64,000 nucleotides of DNA. Source: Palsa-147 sp036513895. GTDB taxonomy: Bacteria; Acidobacteriota; Terriglobia; Acidiferrales; UBA7541. The stretch spans positions 1-64,000 of the forward strand of contig DATBYF010000113.1 in assembly GCA_036513895.1 (NCBI GenBank). Reading direction: 5' to 3'. Made by a program: the position numbers and the translations under genes. Shown in pieces: positions 60,819-64,000 of the stretch (within the stretch, counting starts at the first letter, position 1; each line of letters begins with the position of its first letter). Below the pieces are notes generated by a model, which had not been told where the DNA came from, searched no databases, and saw only the letters and a list, made by a program, of their open reading frames with translations.

Positions 60819-61967
60819 ATGCGCACACGATCGCTCACGCAACTGTCTGTAATCCTGTTTACACTGTGCTCTATCGCCGGAATTATTCCCATCCGAGTGT
60901 TGGCACAAACGAAGAATTCCACGGCTCAGAAGCCGGGCGGCGCAAATCTGCGGAAATTCAAAGGATACTTTGAGCCTGTGAACTATCCGGAGGATGTGGA
61001 GATTAGTGATGTTTGGTTTGTGAACGCGGATACCGGGTGGGCTTGCGGAGATTTAAAGGCGACTGCGGCCGAAGAAGGCGGCTTCATCATTAATACGCGG
61101 GATGGCGGCAAGACCTGGAAATTGCAAATGGGCGATCCGCATTCCGCGACGCGGGGTGTGGCGAAACTTTTCTTTCTCGACGCGACTCACGGTTGGGCAA
61201 CGCAGAATGGCAGCAAATTACTGCGCACGACGGACGGCGAAAACTGGGAGACGGTGGGAAATGGATCTCCGGGCTGGGCGCTTGCTTTTGTTTCGCCACA
61301 GATCGGATTTCATATCGAAGGCGAGCGGCTGCTGATGACGACGGATGGCGGAACTTCCTGGAAAGAGCACTATCAATGCCAGGCGAAAGTGGAAGTGGAC
61401 GGGCTTCCACATGACGAGACGTGCCATTTGCAGGCCATCGCGTTTCCGACGCCGACAGTGGGCTATGCGGTGAGCAGCGAAGTCTCGGATAAATCTTCGG
61501 TGGTGGTGAAAACTACCGACGGCGGGAAGACCTGGAATGTGGCGTCATTTATTCCGCAATCCACAGGGCTCGATAATAGCCTTGGCTTTGCCGACGAGAA
61601 CACCGGATTTGTGATGACATATCAGAGCAAGTTGATGGCTACCAATGACGGAGCGAAGACCTGGCACGGCGTAGCGACATCGATTCCGGGAGGGCGGCCG
61701 AGAATCGAGTTCGCCAATCCAACCGGCTGGACGATTGAAGGAAAGACCTGGGCTTACACGACCGACGGCGGGAAGCATTGGACATCGCGGGAAGTTGCGT
61801 TTCCCGCTGATGTGGTAGCTTTCAGCTTAGCGCGGAGCGATCGCGGATACGTGGTGGGGGATCATGGGATGATTTACCGGTACAGCGTTGTGCCGGCGGA
61901 GTACTCAGTGCCGCATGGCATTAACGCTCCGGTTATGCCTGGCGGAAATTCCGAGGGGAAACCCTAG
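60819..61967 (+). CDS. Secreted BNR/Ycf48-like beta-propeller protein
   Basis: ATG 60819 follows GGGAGG. The 382-residue protein has a signal peptide (about residues 1-31, ending VLAQT). Repeated T-x-DGGKTW/TTDGG motifs occur at least six times (for example TRDGGKTW and TTDGGTSW), alternating with DTGWA/HGWAT/VGYAV strands, which indicates a six- or seven-bladed propeller as in BNR-repeat and photosystem-II stability factor-like proteins. There are no catalytic residues of sialidases, so a binding or scaffolding role outside the cytoplasm is likely. The gene stands alone after the repeat region. Confidence 0.85.
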   Translation: MRTRSLTQLSVILFTLCSIAGIIPIRVLAQTKNSTAQKPGGANLRKFKGYFEPVNYPEDVEISDVWFVNADTGWACGDLKATAAEEGGFIINTRDGGKTWKLQMGDPHSATRGVAKLFFLDATHGWATQNGSKLLRTTDGENWETVGNGSPGWALAFVSPQIGFHIEGERLLMTTDGGTSWKEHYQCQAKVEVDGLPHDETCHLQAIAFPTPTVGYAVSSEVSDKSSVVVKTTDGGKTWNVASFIPQSTGLDNSLGFADENTGFVMTYQSKLMATNDGAKTWHGVATSIPGGRPRIEFANPTGWTIEGKTWAYTTDGGKHWTSREVAFPADVVAFSLARSDRGYVVGDHGMIYRYSVVPAEYSVPHGINAPVMPGGNSEGKP

Positions 61968-62141
61968 CCCCTCTTCGCATGCCAGGGTGTGGTCCGGCGG
62001 AACGAAACGTCACAATGCACTCTGGCGATGGCGTCTGGCATCGGGCAGAACTTCAGTTCAGCGCCTATCGGGTTGATTCGGAGGACGGTCCGGCGTGTAC
62101 GCGTTGACTTGTGTGGCGGGTGGGGCATAGAATCCGCGCCA

Positions 62142-64000
62142 ATGCCCGATTCTTCTCCACTTTCCGGGCGAACCATTTCGCACTATCGCGTTCTTGAGAA
62201 ACTCGGTGGCGGCGGAATGGGTGTGGTCTACAAGGCCGAGGACACCAAACTCCATCGCTTTGTCGCTCTGAAATTCCTTCCCGATGAGTTTGCGCGAGAC
62301 CGCCAAGCGCTCGAGCGCTTCGAGCGCGAGGCCCAGGCAGCTTCAGCGCTCGACCACCCGAATATCTGCACGATTCACGAAATTGGCGAGGAGAAGGGCC
62401 AGCCCTTTATCGTCATGCAATATCTGGACGGCCAGACGCTGAAGCATCGCATTTCGGGCAGGCCGCTTCCTCTCGACGATACGCTGGAAATCTCGATTGA
62501 GATTGCCGATGCGCTCGACGCCGCGCACGCCAAGGGTATCGTGCATCGCGACATCAAGCCGGCGAATATTTTCATCACCACACGCGGGCACGTAAAGATT
62601 CTTGATTTCGGCCTGGCGAAGACGCTGGCACCTCCAACAACGCTGTCAGCCACGCAGGATACCGCCGACGCGGTAGCACCCGAGCACCTGACGAGTCCGG
62701 GGAGCACGCTCGGAACCGTCGCTTATATGTCACCCGAGCAGGTGCGGGCGAAGGAACTGGACGGGCGCACGGACCTATTTTCTTTTGGCGTTGTGCTCTA
62801 CGAAATGGCGACGGGTGTGCCGCCCTTCCGCGGCGAAAGCGCGGGCGTCATTACAGAAGCGATCCTGAATCGCGCGCCCGTACCGGCCGTGCGGCTGAAT
62901 GCTGATGCGCCGGTGGAACTCGAGCGCATCATCGCAAAGGCACTCGAGAAGGACCGCGAGACGCGCTATCAAGTTGCAGCAGAAATGCGCGCGGACCTAA
63001 GGCGACTGAAGCGCGAGTCCGATACGAGCCGTTCAGGGACGACGGCGGTCGCGGTTTCCGACTCGAAATCGGCGTCAGCCGTCGCCGCTGCCGCTTCCTC
63101 CTCGCACGACTCCGCGGTACAGGCTCAAAGCGGTTCGGCAGTGCATCCGCAAGGCGCAGCGACGCACGACTCCGGCAGTTCCGTGGTCAATGCAGCGAAG
63201 CAGCACAAACTCGGATTTACGGCAGGCCTGGTGGTTGCGCTCATCGTGCTGGCCGCAGCGGGTTACGGCGTGTACTCGATGTTCGGCAGTAAGGCGGCGA
63301 TTCCTTTTCAGAATTATTCGATCACGCAGATCACGGACAACGCCAAATCGCAGGCCGCGGCCATTTCGCCGGATGGAAAATATATCCTGAGCGAGCTGGT
63401 CGATGGGGGCAAGGCCAGCCTCTGGCTGCGCCACGTTTCGACGAACAGCGATACACAAATCATCGCGCCTTCGGAAGCGTATTATTCGGATTTCAATTTT
63501 TCTCCGGATGGAGATTACTTCTGTTTCCGCAAAGCGCGCACGGCCGCAGCCGACGTATTTGACCTTTACCGCGCGCCAGTGCTGGGCGGCAATCCTCAGG
63601 TCATCGTGCGCGACATTGACTCGAACGCCGGGTTTTCGCCTGACGGCAAGCACATTGCCTATGTGCGCTTTAACAGTCCCGAAATCGGCAAGTTCCAGCT
63701 TCTCATGGCCAATTCGGATGGTTCGGACGAAAAGATGCTCGCCGGGGGCCCGGAAGCTTCAGGGCCGCGCGGCCTCGCGTGGTCACCCGATGGGAAGCGG
63801 ATCGCATTGACGAAAGCTCTCCTCGACCCGGGCCCCGTCCAACTGATGGATGTTGCGACCGGCAACATAGTTGACTTTTCGGGCCCTCAGGGTTTCGTAT
63901 TCTATAAATTGGCGTGGCTGCCGGATGGCCGTGGCCTCGTCGTTCAATATCAGGGCGCGAATGCGGGTCTGCACCATAATCAAATAGGATATGTGTCCTA
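62142..64000 (+). CDS. Ser/Thr protein kinase with TM segment and TolB-like propeller (cut by window end)
   Basis: ATG 62142 opens a frame that runs off the window end (at least 619 codons). The kinase domain (about residues 14-285) has GGGGMG (P-loop), Lys44 (VALKFL), catalytic HRD (135-137, IVHRDIKPANI) and DFG (Asp155), so it should be active. A low-complexity Ser/Ala linker (300-355) leads to a TM helix (about 358-380). A beta-propeller region then has AISPDGKYIL, FSPDGDYFCF and WSPDGKRIAL repeats (TolB/WD40-like). This layout is typical of Acidobacteriota sensor kinases: the propeller outside probably binds a ligand and the kinase signals inside. Its C terminus lies beyond the window. 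Confidence 0.95.
   Translation, partial: MPDSSPLSGRTISHYRVLEKLGGGGMGVVYKAEDTKLHRFVALKFLPDEFARDRQALERFEREAQAASALDHPNICTIHEIGEEKGQPFIVMQYLDGQTLKHRISGRPLPLDDTLEISIEIADALDAAHAKGIVHRDIKPANIFITTRGHVKILDFGLAKTLAPPTTLSATQDTADAVAPEHLTSPGSTLGTVAYMSPEQVRAKELDGRTDLFSFGVVLYEMATGVPPFRGESAGVITEAILNRAPVPAVRLNADAPVELERIIAKALEKDRETRYQVAAEMRADLRRLKRESDTSRSGTTAVAVSDSKSASAVAAAASSSHDSAVQAQSGSAVHPQGAATHDSGSSVVNAAKQHKLGFTAGLVVALIVLAAAGYGVYSMFGSKAAIPFQNYSITQITDNAKSQAAAISPDGKYILSELVDGGKASLWLRHVSTNSDTQIIAPSEAYYSDFNFSPDGDYFCFRKARTAAADVFDLYRAPVLGGNPQVIVRDIDSNAGFSPDGKHIAYVRFNSPEIGKFQLLMANSDGSDEKMLAGGPEASGPRGLAWSPDGKRIALTKALLDPGPVQLMDVATGNIVDFSGPQGFVFYKLAWLPDGRGLVVQYQGANAGLHHNQIGYVS

Overview
The window looks like a chromosomal piece of an Acidobacteriota (Terriglobia-like) bacterium. 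This is inference from gene content: a very long TonB-dependent receptor with an N-terminal carboxypeptidase-regulatory-like domain, a Ser/Thr kinase joined to a membrane segment and a beta-propeller, an acidic-PNGase-like secreted protein, and GC-rich DNA with short hairpin repeats of the 'cacttgtagcgccgggc' type. No rRNA, CRISPR array, integrase or transposase was seen. One tRNA is present, the initiator tRNA-fMet.

1-5209: an accessory patch. The tail of an HD-domain protein is followed by a frameshifted SnoaL-like gene. Next comes a small stress/detoxification-type operon (SnoaL-like, NmrA-like, small membrane protein) divergent from a TetR regulator, with two related operator-like palindromes between them. 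A dienelactone hydrolase pseudogene then ends abruptly against the 3' end of tRNA-fMet. Fragments of tRNA-fMet sequence recur near 790-904, so the segment may be a decayed tRNA-associated insertion.

5963-18459 (mostly + strand): a catabolic block. It holds a flavin reductase, a MocA-like cofactor cytidylyltransferase, a four-gene molybdenum hydroxylase (FAD, 2Fe-2S, CoxG-like and Mo subunits), two ketopantoate-reductase-like enzymes, two M24-fold proteins, one M20-fold protein and a luciferase-like flavin enzyme. The M24 and M20 proteins show altered metal-site residues, so they are probably not ordinary peptidases.

18513-34180 (- strand): a tryptophan 2,3-dioxygenase-like protein, a frameshifted homocitrate/isopropylmalate-synthase-like enzyme, a fumarylacetoacetate-hydrolase-family enzyme, two aldehyde dehydrogenases, two class III aminotransferases, an APC permease, a lysine-6-dehydrogenase-like enzyme and a giant TonB receptor. 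34346-40535 (+ strand): a MerR-XRE-cupin regulator followed by a tightly overlapping PotDABC-type transporter and a Tat-exported FAD amine-oxidase-like protein. Together 6-40 kb reads as a large, possibly undescribed system for uptake and breakdown of amino compounds (polyamine, lysine-like or N-heterocyclic); the substrate cannot be named from sequence.

40532-52193: two small unknown genes, then an almost complete heme pathway from glutamyl-tRNA to protoporphyrin IX. hemX-hemA-hemC-hemD-hemB-hemL run leftward with overlapping ends, divergent from hemE-hemN-hemY. Ferrochelatase is not in the window.

52190-64000: housekeeping and surface genes: a hotdog thioesterase, a TPR protein, a LON-domain protein, a MoxR-type AAA plus VWA pair, a redoxin, an overlooked 52-residue basic protein, a PNGase A-like secreted protein, a 1.3-kb non-coding region with two families of tandem repeats, a secreted beta-propeller, and a Ser/Thr kinase cut by the window end. 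Three genes carry apparent single-base deletions, two of them in GG where GGG is expected, so some disruptions may be assembly errors.
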